Below, one piece after another: positions 1 to 8,270 of a stretch of 64,000 nucleotides of DNA (positions are counted from its first letter, which is position 1; each line of letters begins with the position of its first letter). The translations under genes were made by a program, and so were the position numbers. The DNA is from Methylocaldum sp035627495 (GTDB lineage Bacteria; Pseudomonadota; Gammaproteobacteria; Methylococcales; Methylococcaceae), in NCBI RefSeq assembly GCF_035627495.1, contig NZ_DASPLO010000161.1, positions 1 through 64,000 on the forward strand, in the 5' to 3' direction. Under the pieces are notes generated by a model, which was not told where the DNA came from, did not search any database, and worked only from the letters and a program-made list of their open reading frames with translations.

Positions 1-2
1 GG

Positions 3-140
3 GATCTGGTCAACAAGATCGACCACTTCATCTCCCATTACAACCAGTCCTGCCGACCCTTCGTCTGGACCGCCACGGCGGATTCCATCCTGGCCAAACT
101 TCAACGATTATGTCAGCGAATTAATGGGACAGGACTCTAG
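3..140 (+). CDS. IS630-family transposase, C-terminal end (gene enters from the left edge)
   Basis: An open frame runs in from the window edge and stops with TAG at 138-140. The 45 visible residues include HYNQSCRPFVWTATAD followed by SILAKLQRLC and a short basic tail. This is the typical end of IS630-family DDE transposases, which cut and paste an insertion sequence at TA dinucleotides. The catalytic DDE residues would lie outside the window, so whether the element is intact cannot be told. It ends 13 bp from the stop of the decayed amrB gene on the opposite strand, so the right end of the element probably lies at about 141-170. I could not identify its terminal inverted repeat without the left end. 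Confidence 0.8.
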   Translation, partial: DLVNKIDHFISHYNQSCRPFVWTATADSILAKLQRLCQRINGTGL

Positions 141-153
141 GGAACAGGTTCAG

Positions 154-937
154 TTACGCAAAGACATAAGTCCCGTAGCTGACGACTCGGTCCTTGCTGC
201 CAGCGGTGTCTCCCGAATTGCGTAAGTCCAGCGTTCGAGCCGTAAGTCCCTTTTTGCGGGCTAAATCAAGTAAGCCGTTGACCGGTATCCGCCCGCAAGC
301 CAATTCATAATCGACGTCTTCCGGTCGAAGGTTTTCAATGGCGACGGATGTGGGCTGGTCCATTTGTTTTGCAGTGGCGTAATTATAAGCAATGGCTCAA
401 ATCGGAGCTGATGACAATCAAGCTTTCCGGGCTGCCCCAAAGCCGTTCGAGCACTTTACTGACCTCGGATGGTGCGGCGTCGCCCGCGACCAAAGGAACC
501 AACTTAAATTGGTCCAAAACCTCTTGCAGAAATGGCAGATGAACTTTCAGGCTATGTTCGAGTAGGTGTGCCTCATCGCGCATCTTAACGAACGGTAGAT
601 CGAGAATCTTTTCGATGACAGCATGGTTCTATAGGGCTATCGCCCAAGGGGATGGCATAACTGTCCGCGTGGCTCCGCGATATCGTGGAAGCCGACTCTA
701 TATGGGAAGGTCCCATTAATATCACGCGACTAATGACATCCCGGTCCTGTTCAGCAGGGCATGGGCACTGGTGATTGGGCCTGAATAAATGTAGCCGGCA
801 TGCGGCGCGATAATGGCCTTCAGTACTCGCCCGGTCGTGTTTGCATCCCGCAAAATTCCCTGGATCATGGCGTGAAGCTGGTGTTCGTCGGCCGGGTAGA
901 ACATTCCGGCGACGGCAGGTTGGCGTATGCTTCTCAT
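154..937 (-). pseudogene. amrB: amrB (Memo-like protein of the AmmeMemoRadiSam set), frameshifted
   Basis: Three minus-strand pieces in different frames together make one Memo/AmrB protein. 722-937 gives the N-terminus (MRSIRQPAVAGMFYP, then APHAGYIYSGP). The frame changes near 725-745 to VILMGPSH and LGDSPIE (about 640-735), again near 625-635 to the piece with LEHSLKVHLPFLQ and VISSDLSH (about 385-630), and a third time at about 385-395 to the C-terminal piece with ACGRIPVNGLL and LDLRNSGDTAG, ending at its usual place. At the last site one extra base is enough to explain the break. The order and spacing match an intact protein of about 260 residues, so this is decay by small indels, not deletion. 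The intact proteins co-occur with AMMECR1 and with the radical SAM enzyme AmrS, encoded next door on the other strand. Sequencing error is possible but three independent errors would be needed. Confidence 0.85.
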
Positions 938-1044
938 TGTGATGTCCTCTTAGGATAGAGGCCGGCCGACTGCTAAGCGTTAACCGGCGCCCAATGAGTC
1001 TTATTGTACAAGTACGAGTTTGCTTAACGAGTGTGGTGTGAATT

Positions 1045-2154
1045 ATGGATCCGATTATCGATGCAGCAGCGGGTTTCCCTACGCGCTACTGGCGTATGCT
1101 GGAAGATGGTCGTGTGGAATGTACGATGTGTCCCCGGTTTTGCAAGTTGCAGGCAGGACAGCGAGGGCTTTGTTTCGTCCGCGGCAATGTGGACGGCAAG
1201 ATTGCATTGCTATCGTACGGGCGGTCTAGCGGCTTCTGTATCGATCCTATCGAGAAAAAGCCGCTGAATCATTTCCTTCCCGGTACGCCGGTCTTCTCGT
1301 TCGGCACGGCCGGGTGCAACTTGGCCTGCAAGTTCTGTCAGAACTGGGATATCAGCAAGTCGCGGGAGATGGATTCCTTGATGGATCAGGCTTTCCCCGA
1401 GGCCATTGCGTGGACGGCAAAAGAGCTGGGTTGCCGTAGCGTAGCTTACACTTACAACGATCCGGTGGTTTTTCATGAATACGCGGTGGATGTCGCCCGC
1501 GAATGCCGAGCGCAGGGCATCAAATCGGTCGCTGTCTCGGCCGGTTATATGTGCGCCGAACCGCGCGCTGAGTTTTACAGTGTGATGGATGCGGCCAATA
1601 TAGATCTGAAGGCGTTCACCGACGAGTTTTACCGCAAGATCTGCGGCGGGCATTTGCAACCGGTGTTGGAAACGCTGCAATACATCAAGCATGAAACGCC
1701 GGTGTGGCTGGAGATAACGACCTTACTGATCCCGGGCGAGAACGATTCGGACCAGGAGCTGGAGGCTTTAACTCAATGGGTGGTCGAGAAGCTGGGGCCG
1801 GATGTTCCCCTCCATTTTTCGGCTTTTCACCCTGACTGGAAGATGATGGACAAATCCTCCACCCCGCTGGATACGTTAATACGCGCCCGACGTATTGCCG
1901 TGAAAAACGGTCTTAGGTATGTCTATGTGGGAAACGTTCACAACAAAGCCGGTGACAGCACTTATTGTCACCAATGCGGACAGTTGCTTATCGGACGTGA
2001 TTGGTATGAGCTGTCGGAATGGAATTTGACGTCGCAAGGAACCTGCAATGTATGTGATACACCGTGCGCCGGTGTTTTCGACGAGAGTCCTGGCGACTGG
2101 GGAGCTAAGCGCATTCCGGTTAGTATGTACCGGCGAGCCGTTATGCGGCATTGA
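1045..2154 (+). CDS. amrS: AmmeMemoRadiSam system radical SAM enzyme AmrS
   Basis: A 369-residue radical SAM protein. The iron-sulfur motif CNLACKFC (Cys91, Cys95, Cys98) follows FGTAG and would hold the 4Fe-4S cluster that cleaves S-adenosylmethionine. An N-terminal cysteine group (Cys26, Cys29, Cys33, Cys43) and two C-terminal CxxC pairs (YCHQC and CNVC, about residues 311-348) look like metal sites and are usual in this family. The family is related to pyruvate formate-lyase activating enzymes but its substrate is not established. It belongs to a three-protein set with Memo and AMMECR1 proteins. Here the Memo-like neighbour is broken and AMMECR1 is not seen. The ATG at 1045 fits the family start (FPTRYWRMLEDG soon after it); there is no strong Shine-Dalgarno, so the start is moderately sure. 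Confidence 0.9.
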   Translation: MDPIIDAAAGFPTRYWRMLEDGRVECTMCPRFCKLQAGQRGLCFVRGNVDGKIALLSYGRSSGFCIDPIEKKPLNHFLPGTPVFSFGTAGCNLACKFCQNWDISKSREMDSLMDQAFPEAIAWTAKELGCRSVAYTYNDPVVFHEYAVDVARECRAQGIKSVAVSAGYMCAEPRAEFYSVMDAANIDLKAFTDEFYRKICGGHLQPVLETLQYIKHETPVWLEITTLLIPGENDSDQELEALTQWVVEKLGPDVPLHFSAFHPDWKMMDKSSTPLDTLIRARRIAVKNGLRYVYVGNVHNKAGDSTYCHQCGQLLIGRDWYELSEWNLTSQGTCNVCDTPCAGVFDESPGDWGAKRIPVSMYRRAVMRH

Positions 2155-2194
2155 GCCGGACGTGAAGAATCGTTTGAGCTTGATCGGGCTTCGA

Positions 2195-2209
2195 GGCTCT
2201 CTTAGAGCC
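2195..2209. terminator. Short hairpin between convergent amrS and nadB
   Basis: GGCTCT and AGAGCC pair around a three-base loop in the 73-bp gap between two convergent stop codons. There is no run of T on either side, so it is at best a weak bidirectional terminator. Confidence 0.3.
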
Positions 2210-2227
2210 ACTCAAATATCGCGATGA

Positions 2228-3823
2228 TCAAGGGCAGAGTACGGTATTTTCGGGCGACTTCTGTTCGTTTGCGCCCGAATAATCCAGTGTGAAATGGAGT
2301 CCCCGGTTCTCCTTGCGCAACAAGGCCGAGCGGATGATCAGTTCGGCTACGATGACTAGGTTACGCAGCTCCAACAAATCACTAGTAACCCGAAAGTTGC
2401 CGTAGTACTCGGCAATTTCCTGTTTTAACAGCTCGACACGGCGCAGCGCCCGCTCTAAGCGCTTGTTGGTCCTGACGATGCCCACGTAGTCCCACATAAA
2501 CCGGCGGATTTCATCCCAGTTATGGGCGACAACGACTTCCTCATCGGAGTCGGTGACCTTGGATTCATCCCATTCCGGCAGATCCGGAGGGGAGTGGATC
2601 TCGGGCAGCGCCTTGATAATATCCTCGGCCGCCTGCTTAGCAAATGCCAGGCACTCCAGTAGCGAATTGCTGGCCATGCGGTTGGCTCCATGGAGGCCGG
2701 TACAGGCGGTTTCTCCAACCGCATAAAGGCCCGGTACATCAGTACGTGCGTGGCGGTCGGTCCGCACGCCCCCGCAGGTATAGTGCGCGGCCGGAACGAC
2801 CGGTATCGGCTGCATCGTAATATCAATGTTGAACTCCAGACACCTTGCGTAAATGGTGGGAAAGTGGCTCTTGATGAAATCGGCAGGTTTGTGGCTGATG
2901 TCCAGGTAAACGCAGTCGACGCCCAGGCGCTTCATTTCATGATCAATAGCCCGCGCCACAATATCGCGGGGGGCCAATTCTTCGCGAGGGTCGAATCGGT
3001 GTATGAAGGACGAGCCGTCCGCCAAGAGCAATTTCCCGCCTTCTCCGCGAACGGCTTCTGAAATCAGGAATGAGCGGGCATGCGGATGATAGAGACAGGT
3101 CGGGTGGAACTGAATGAATTCCATATTGGCGATGCAGGCGCCGGCCCGCCATGCCATGGCAATGCCATCTCCGGTGGCGATGTCGGGGTTGCTGGTGTAT
3201 AGATAGACTTTGCTGGCGCCTCCAGTGGCTAGAACGACGACGCGAGCCCGGAATGTTTTTACTGTATTGGCATTGGTATCCAGTACATAGGCGCCCAGTA
3301 CGCGGTTCTCGCCACGGCCGATCTTTTTTGTGGTAATCAGGTCGACTGCATTGTGGAATTCGAATAGGTCGATATTAGGGTGCGCGCGGACATGTTGTTC
3401 CAGCGATGTTTCCACGGCCCGTCCGGTGGCGTCGGCCGCATGGACTACACGGCGATGGGTATGTCCACCCTCCCGGGTGAGGTGAAGTTGGTGAGCGCCG
3501 TTCTCCGAGTCCATTTCAGTGAACGGAACGCCTCGTTCCAGCAGCCAATCGATACATTCCCTACCCTGCGAAACGACGAGTTGGACGATGTCCGGATCGC
3601 AAAGGCCGGCTCCGGCATTCAGCGTATCTTGTATGTGCGACTCAATCGAGTCCTCGGCATCCAGTACCGCAGAAATACCGCCCTGGGCATAGAGCGTATT
3701 AGTTTCGCTCAGGGCCGTCTTGGATAAGACGGCGACACGCGCGTGGTCGGCGATACGTAGCGCAAGGCTTAAACCGGCTGCGCCGCTGCCGATGATCAAA
3801 ACGTCATGAACGGAGGATGACAT
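2228..3823 (-). CDS. nadB: L-aspartate oxidase NadB
   Basis: A 531-residue flavoprotein of the succinate dehydrogenase/fumarate reductase family. It oxidises L-aspartate to iminoaspartate, the first step of de novo NAD synthesis, with NadA as the next enzyme (not in this window). The FAD-binding motif is at the N-terminus (IIGSGAAGLSLALRIA). The middle carries the family blocks YAQGGISAV, HTHRRVVHAADATG, FIQFHPT and AAHYTCGGV, and the C-terminus has the helical capping region with LRNLVIVAELI. Length is normal for the family (about 530-540). It is divergent from rpoE, an arrangement common in Gammaproteobacteria. The ATG start is followed directly by VHDVLIIGSG, as expected. Confidence 0.97.
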   Translation of the reverse strand: MSSSVHDVLIIGSGAAGLSLALRIADHARVAVLSKTALSETNTLYAQGGISAVLDAEDSIESHIQDTLNAGAGLCDPDIVQLVVSQGRECIDWLLERGVPFTEMDSENGAHQLHLTREGGHTHRRVVHAADATGRAVETSLEQHVRAHPNIDLFEFHNAVDLITTKKIGRGENRVLGAYVLDTNANTVKTFRARVVVLATGGASKVYLYTSNPDIATGDGIAMAWRAGACIANMEFIQFHPTCLYHPHARSFLISEAVRGEGGKLLLADGSSFIHRFDPREELAPRDIVARAIDHEMKRLGVDCVYLDISHKPADFIKSHFPTIYARCLEFNIDITMQPIPVVPAAHYTCGGVRTDRHARTDVPGLYAVGETACTGLHGANRMASNSLLECLAFAKQAAEDIIKALPEIHSPPDLPEWDESKVTDSDEEVVVAHNWDEIRRFMWDYVGIVRTNKRLERALRRVELLKQEIAEYYGNFRVTSDLLELRNLVIVAELIIRSALLRKENRGLHFTLDYSGANEQKSPENTVLCP

Positions 3824-3850
3824 GAACTAAGGGCGTTGTAGTAGTTCTGT
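3824..3850 (+). promoter_or_regulatory. Possible sigma-E type promoter in the nadB-rpoE gap
   Basis: GAACTA and TCTGT are separated by 16 bp, resembling the extracytoplasmic-stress sigma consensus (GAACTT, about 16 bp, TCTGA). It points toward rpoE and would leave a leader of about 370 nt. Autoregulation of rpoE is usual, but one mismatch in each box makes this a weak match. Confidence 0.25.
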
Positions 3851-4004
3851 CATCGTACTGTAAAACCATGCCGTCTAAAACAGGTGGCGTTTAATTGGGC
3901 ATTGAGAAGGCACCGATACTCGCAGGGTATAGTGGGTTGGATATGAATGGGTGCTGATGGGATAACCGAAAGCAGGACTGTTGAAGGATAAGGCGAAATA
4001 CGCA

Positions 4005-4033
4005 TTGAATGGTGCTTATGAAACTACGATAAT
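4005..4033 (+). promoter_or_regulatory. Candidate sigma-70 promoter for the rpoE operon
   Basis: TTGAAT and GATAAT are separated by exactly 17 bp, a good housekeeping-promoter match. Transcription would start near 4040 and leave a leader of about 185 nt before the rpoE ATG. The rest of the 3824-4224 gap shows no open frame of interest and no recognised RNA element. Confidence 0.45.
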
Positions 4034-4224
4034 TCTTCTTGTAGAATCAAGCCAATGCAATTATGCAGCATTCCTCGGCAGTATTTCTGTCAAAGCCACG
4101 TGTCTCGCTCTTAATGAAGCTCTCTAATAAGCCATATTTTTCATCCGCTCGTTGCGTTCGAACAAAAGCCGGAGTCTTTTGGTCACGCGTGTGCCCTTTT
4201 AAATAGAGGGAAGGGTTTCCCGCA

Positions 4225-4797
4225 ATGGGAGAGCAACTCGATGAGGAACTAGTTCGGAGGGTGCAGCGAGGCGACAAAACGGCGTTCGATATTCTCGTTC
4301 GAAAGTACCAGTACAAGATCGCGCAGCTGATCAACCGCTACATCAAGGATCCCCATGAAGCCTTGGATGTCGCTCAGGAATCCTTCATCAAGGCTTATCG
4401 GGCGCTGCCGAGTTTTCGCGGCGAGAGCGCTTTCTACACATGGTTGTACCGGATTGCGATCAATACGGCGAAGAATCATTTAGCGATGCGGTCGCGCCGT
4501 CCCTCCGAAGACGAAATCGACATCGAGGAGGCGGAACAATTCGAGTCCGCCGTACGTCTAAAAGATCAAGAAACCCCTGAGGGAGTGGTGTTAAGTGAAG
4601 AACTCGCTCAGGTTATCCAATTTGCGCTCGACGAACTGCCCGAAGAACTCCGTACGGCGATAAGCTTACGCGAGTTCGATGGTTTGAGTTACGACGAAAT
4701 TGCCCAAGTAATGAATTGTCCGGTGGGGACCGTGCGTTCACGCATTTTTCGTGCGCGCGAAGCCATCGATAAGAAATTAAAATTTATACTCGGTTAG
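4225..4797 (+). CDS. rpoE: Extracytoplasmic-stress sigma factor RpoE (AlgU)
   Basis: A 190-residue ECF sigma factor. Region 2 (about residues 25-90) carries KYQYKIAQLINRYI, DVAQESFIKAYRAL and FYTWLYRIAINTAKN, which bind core polymerase and the -10 box. Region 4 (about 130-185) has LPEELRTAISLREFDGLSYDE and the helix-turn-helix GTVRSRIFRARE for the -35 box. It is held inactive at the membrane by RseA, the next gene 11 bp downstream. The sequence resembles the RpoE/AlgU group closely, and the full rseA-rseB-rseC-mucD set follows. A GGAAGGG stretch lies about nine bases before the ATG. Confidence 0.97.
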   Translation: MGEQLDEELVRRVQRGDKTAFDILVRKYQYKIAQLINRYIKDPHEALDVAQESFIKAYRALPSFRGESAFYTWLYRIAINTAKNHLAMRSRRPSEDEIDIEEAEQFESAVRLKDQETPEGVVLSEELAQVIQFALDELPEELRTAISLREFDGLSYDEIAQVMNCPVGTVRSRIFRAREAIDKKLKFILG

Positions 4798-4808
4798 GGG
4801 ACAACTCC

Positions 4809-5330
4809 ATGTCGGATGACGATCTGAAACAAAAATTGTCATTGTTGCTTGACGGAGAATTGAGCAAGAGTGACTCGCTGGCATTGATGTCTCGCGTTGA
4901 GGGTGATGCCGAGCTTCGTAAGCAGTGGCATCGCTACCGCTTGATCAGCGAGTTGATGCGATCGGAGAAGACCTTGCTCGTTGACGATAGCTTTGTAGAT
5001 CGAGTTCGGGATGCGCTGGCCAGCGAGCCTACGATTCTTGCTCCAAGATCGGGAAAACATCGCTATCGTGAAAAGGCGGTTACGGCAGCGTTAGCGGCTT
5101 CTTTGGCGATTGTGGCGGTTTTAGTCGGAAAATCCATAAGTGAATATTCTCCGGTGCGCGGTCCCGAGCTATTGGCGCAAACAGAGTTGACTGGGGCTGG
5201 TAACGCTCGTTCAGGGGGCGATCCCCAATTTCAGGATTACCTCGTTATGCACAATGAAACGGCTTATTTGGTAGGGGCTCCGGGTGTGTTGCCTTATGCC
5301 CGCCTGGTGACCTACGACTCTTCTCGCTAA
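4809..5330 (+). CDS. rseA: Anti-sigma-E factor RseA (MucA)
   Basis: A 173-residue single-pass inner-membrane protein. The cytoplasmic N-terminal domain (LLDGELS, then LRKQWHRYRLISELMR, residues about 10-55) clamps RpoE. A hydrophobic stretch at about 90-108 (AALAASLAIVAVLVG) is the membrane span. The periplasmic tail would be bound by RseB and cut by a DegS-type protease under stress. The tail ends with YARLVTYDSS, a conserved MucA-like end. It lies between rpoE and rseB and is surely cotranscribed. Confidence 0.9.
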   Translation: MSDDDLKQKLSLLLDGELSKSDSLALMSRVEGDAELRKQWHRYRLISELMRSEKTLLVDDSFVDRVRDALASEPTILAPRSGKHRYREKAVTAALAASLAIVAVLVGKSISEYSPVRGPELLAQTELTGAGNARSGGDPQFQDYLVMHNETAYLVGAPGVLPYARLVTYDSSR

Positions 5331-5340
5331 ATTCGAATTG

Positions 5341-6360
5341 ATGGCTTCGCTTTTTACTCGCTCTGTGGATATGCTCCGCATACGCCGCGTTTTAGCATGG
5401 CAAATTTGTTTGATGTTGCTTGCGGCCGAGGCTTTTGGGGCAACTGCCGAACTCCGTCAGAGTGACGCTATTCGGTGGCTAATGGATATGCGTCAAGGGG
5501 TGATTCATTTGAATTATCGGGGGGTAGTGGCTTATCTCAAAGATAAACACGTCGAGAGCTTTCAGCTGTTTCATGCCTTTGCAGAGGGCATAGAGCAAGA
5601 ACGGTTAGTGTCGATGAATAGCCCGCTCCGCGAAGTCGTGCGGAATGCAGAAAAGGTGGCGTGCTACTTTCCCGATACCAAGACTGTTTTTGTAGAAAAC
5701 AAACCGTCAAGACGCTCGGTTTTGCTGGAATTGCCGGAGGATCTGGCGCAGCTCTCACGGCATTACGATTTCAAGCTTCTGGCGCAGGAATATGTCGCCC
5801 AACGTTTATCACAGATAATCAGTATTGAGCCGCGTGACGACTTTCGGTACGCTCGTCGGATTTGGGTGGACGTAGAATCCAAGTTGCCGCTCAAATTCGA
5901 GCTGGTTGGCGAGAATGACCAGGTGGTAGAGCAGATGATGTTCACTTCGCTGAGCATAGAAGAATCGATTCCGCGATCCGAGCTGAATGCGTCCACTAAG
6001 GTTGACACCTTCACCTGGCAGATCAATCAACGTAAGGCGCTGCCGCTTGACTCACTGAAGTGGGTGCTTGAAAACGTGCCTGACGGATTTCAGATGATTT
6101 CTTATACACGGCTGCTGCGTGCGCCGACGGAACATCCGGTGGAACATATCTTATTGAGTGATGGTTTTTCTTCTGTTTCAATTTATATTGATGAATTGGG
6201 AGGCGATGTCGTTAAGGGCCACCAGAAGAAAGTCGGCGCTATAAACGCCCATTCTCGTAAGATCGATCGCTATCTGGTTACCGTGATGGGTGAAGTGCCC
6301 GCTAGAACCGTACAGGCCATTGCAGGTGGAGTGCATCGTCAGAATGTACAAAGGCCATGA
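5341..6360 (+). CDS. rseB: Sigma-E regulatory protein RseB (MucB)
   Basis: A periplasmic protein that binds the outer part of RseA and shields it from proteolysis; mislocalised lipoproteins and lipopolysaccharide release it. A signal peptide is visible (RVLAWQICLMLLAAEAFGA). The MucB/RseB N-domain follows, with LNYRGVVAYLKDKHVESFQLFHA, then the C-terminal domain (LPDGF-like block PDGFQMIS, VEHILLSDGFSSVSIYID). The first ATG is at 5341 (339 residues); ATG at 5371 would put the signal peptide right at the start and is just as likely, since neither has a clear Shine-Dalgarno. The stop overlaps the rseC start (ATGA). Confidence 0.93.
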   Translation: MASLFTRSVDMLRIRRVLAWQICLMLLAAEAFGATAELRQSDAIRWLMDMRQGVIHLNYRGVVAYLKDKHVESFQLFHAFAEGIEQERLVSMNSPLREVVRNAEKVACYFPDTKTVFVENKPSRRSVLLELPEDLAQLSRHYDFKLLAQEYVAQRLSQIISIEPRDDFRYARRIWVDVESKLPLKFELVGENDQVVEQMMFTSLSIEESIPRSELNASTKVDTFTWQINQRKALPLDSLKWVLENVPDGFQMISYTRLLRAPTEHPVEHILLSDGFSSVSIYIDELGGDVVKGHQKKVGAINAHSRKIDRYLVTVMGEVPARTVQAIAGGVHRQNVQRP

Positions 6361-6797
6361 TTGAGGAAGAGGCAGTCGTCTCGCACACGGAAGCCGGGCA
6401 GGTTTGGGTTGAAAAGCCGAGAAGGTCTGCCTGTGGCGGATGTTCTCAGCAGTGTGCCTCCGCTGTGGTGGGTCAGTACCTCGGAACACCGATAATTCGT
6501 TTACAGGTATTTTCCCCGATTGACGTTCACGTGGGTGATCGCGTTATGCTGGGAATTCAGGAGGACGCCATCGTAAAAGGATCCTTCTGTGCATACTTGA
6601 TTCCTTTATTGGGCTTGTTTTTTGGTGCGGTATTGGGAGACATCGTCGCATCATCGTTGATACCCGCTATCTCTAATGATGGGGCCAGCGCATTCGGGGG
6701 CGTGATAGGCTTAATTTTGTCTTTTGTCTTTTTGAAATCCACCGGGGCACTTTCTCGCGGCAAACTGCACCCCGTGGTTCTCCGTAAACTTAGCTGA
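6357..6797 (+). CDS. rseC: RseC/MucC-family membrane protein
   Basis: A 146-residue inner-membrane protein. The N-terminal cytoplasmic part has the cysteine group CGGCSQQC (Cys26, Cys29, Cys33). Two membrane spans follow at about 74-95 and 110-127, with a basic C-terminus. The family acts as a positive modulator of sigma-E and is also linked to keeping SoxR reduced; the cysteines fit a redox or metal role, but that is inference. It overlaps rseB by four bases (ATGA), so the two are probably translationally coupled. Confidence 0.9.
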   Translation: MIEEEAVVSHTEAGQVWVEKPRRSACGGCSQQCASAVVGQYLGTPIIRLQVFSPIDVHVGDRVMLGIQEDAIVKGSFCAYLIPLLGLFFGAVLGDIVASSLIPAISNDGASAFGGVIGLILSFVFLKSTGALSRGKLHPVVLRKLS

Positions 6798-6859
6798 CAT
6801 CAAATCCGCTTTTAGCTTTTAAATTCATGCTTAGGTCCGTGAAGACTTGGGAGTTTCGT

Positions 6860-8266
6860 ATGCTTAAAACCAGGTGGTTAGCCCTCGTGCTTTGTTTTTC
6901 CCTTATGGGGCTTTCGTCACAGGGAGTCCTTGCTCAGCTTCCCGACTTCACGGGCTTAGTCGAGAAAAACAGTGCGGCGGTAGTAAACATTAGTACCTCG
7001 CAAAAGGTAACCGCCACCGAGCCGCAGTTACCAGAGGGCATTGAAATACCGGAAGGGACCCCTTTCGATGATTTCTTTCGGCATTTCTTCGGGGAAGGTG
7101 GTGGCCAGCCGAGCGAAGTAAAATCCTTGGGATCGGGTTTTGTTGTCTCTCAGGATGGTTATGTCCTCACCAATCATCACGTCGTCAAGGATGCCGATGA
7201 GATCATCGTGCGACTGCAAGACCGCCGGGAATTGGTGGCTAAAGTGGTGGGGTCGGATAAGCGCAGCGACATCGCGTTACTAAAGATAGAGGCGGATCAC
7301 TTGCCGGTCGTGAGAATGGGCTCGGCCGACAAGCTCAAGGTCGGCGAATGGGTGTTGGCTATCGGTTCGCCTTTCGGCTTCGATCATTCAGTCACGGCGG
7401 GCATAGTTAGTGCTAAGGGTCGCAGCCTGCCGAGCGACAACTATGTGCCCTTTATTCAAACCGACGTGGCGATCAATCCGGGTAACTCGGGTGGTCCCTT
7501 GTTCAATTTGGATGGCGAAGTGGTCGGGGTCAACTCGCAGATCTACAGCCGTACCGGCGGCTTTATGGGATTATCGTTCGCTATCCCGATTGAAGTCGCC
7601 ATGCAGGTGGTTGAGCAGCTGAAATCGCAGGGCCACGTGTCGCGGGGTTGGCTAGGCGTGCAAGTGCAGGACGTCACCCGGGAGTTGGCCGAATCTTTCG
7701 GGATGAAGAAGCCGCAGGGAGCCCTGGTATCAAGAGTCTTGCCGAAGAGTCCCGCGGAGGCGGGTGGTATCCAGATCGGCGACGTCATCACCGAGTTTAA
7801 TGGGCAGGAAGTCGTTGGTTCGTCGTCGCTACCGCCGATGGTGGGCATGACTAAGGTGGGCGAAACGGCAGCGGTCAAAATTATCCGCCAAGGTTCTACC
7901 CGGGATGTGAAGATCAAGATTGGCGCATTGCCCGAGGACGAGGGAGCGCTCCTGGGTGCCGAGGAGGCCCCGGGTGCCCAGACTTTCGACCGTTTGGGGC
8001 TTAGCGTATCCAATTTGACGGTGGAGCAGCGGGAACAGTTGGAAATTTCGCAGCATGGCGTGCTGGTACAGGCGGTCAATCCTGGTCCCGCTTATGATGC
8101 GGGTATACGCCGTGGTGATGTAATTCTTCGTATTCAGGATCAGATTATTAAAGACGTGAACCATTTCAACGACGTTGTGAAGGGATTGCCGAAAGGCAAA
8201 TCGATTGCGGTATTGGTGCAGCGACGCGGCGGGTCATTGTTCTTGGCCATGAAGCTCAAGGATTGA
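6860..8266 (+). CDS. mucD: Periplasmic serine protease/chaperone MucD (DegP/DegQ family)
   Basis: A periplasmic HtrA-type protease that removes misfolded envelope proteins. From the ATG at 6860 (468 residues) it has a signal peptide ending near VLAQ (residue 26), a trypsin-like domain with His107 (TNHHVV), Asp137 (RSDIALL) and Ser210 (NPGNSGGPLF), and two PDZ domains (about 255-345 and 370-460). An upstream ATG at 6827 is in frame, but GGGAG at 6850-6854 is well placed only for 6860, and only that start begins with the signal peptide. The gene closes the rpoE-rseABC stress operon, as mucD does in pseudomonads. Confidence 0.95.
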   Translation: MLKTRWLALVLCFSLMGLSSQGVLAQLPDFTGLVEKNSAAVVNISTSQKVTATEPQLPEGIEIPEGTPFDDFFRHFFGEGGGQPSEVKSLGSGFVVSQDGYVLTNHHVVKDADEIIVRLQDRRELVAKVVGSDKRSDIALLKIEADHLPVVRMGSADKLKVGEWVLAIGSPFGFDHSVTAGIVSAKGRSLPSDNYVPFIQTDVAINPGNSGGPLFNLDGEVVGVNSQIYSRTGGFMGLSFAIPIEVAMQVVEQLKSQGHVSRGWLGVQVQDVTRELAESFGMKKPQGALVSRVLPKSPAEAGGIQIGDVITEFNGQEVVGSSSLPPMVGMTKVGETAAVKIIRQGSTRDVKIKIGALPEDEGALLGAEEAPGAQTFDRLGLSVSNLTVEQREQLEISQHGVLVQAVNPGPAYDAGIRRGDVILRIQDQIIKDVNHFNDVVKGLPKGKSIAVLVQRRGGSLFLAMKLKD

Positions 8267-8270
8267 GACT

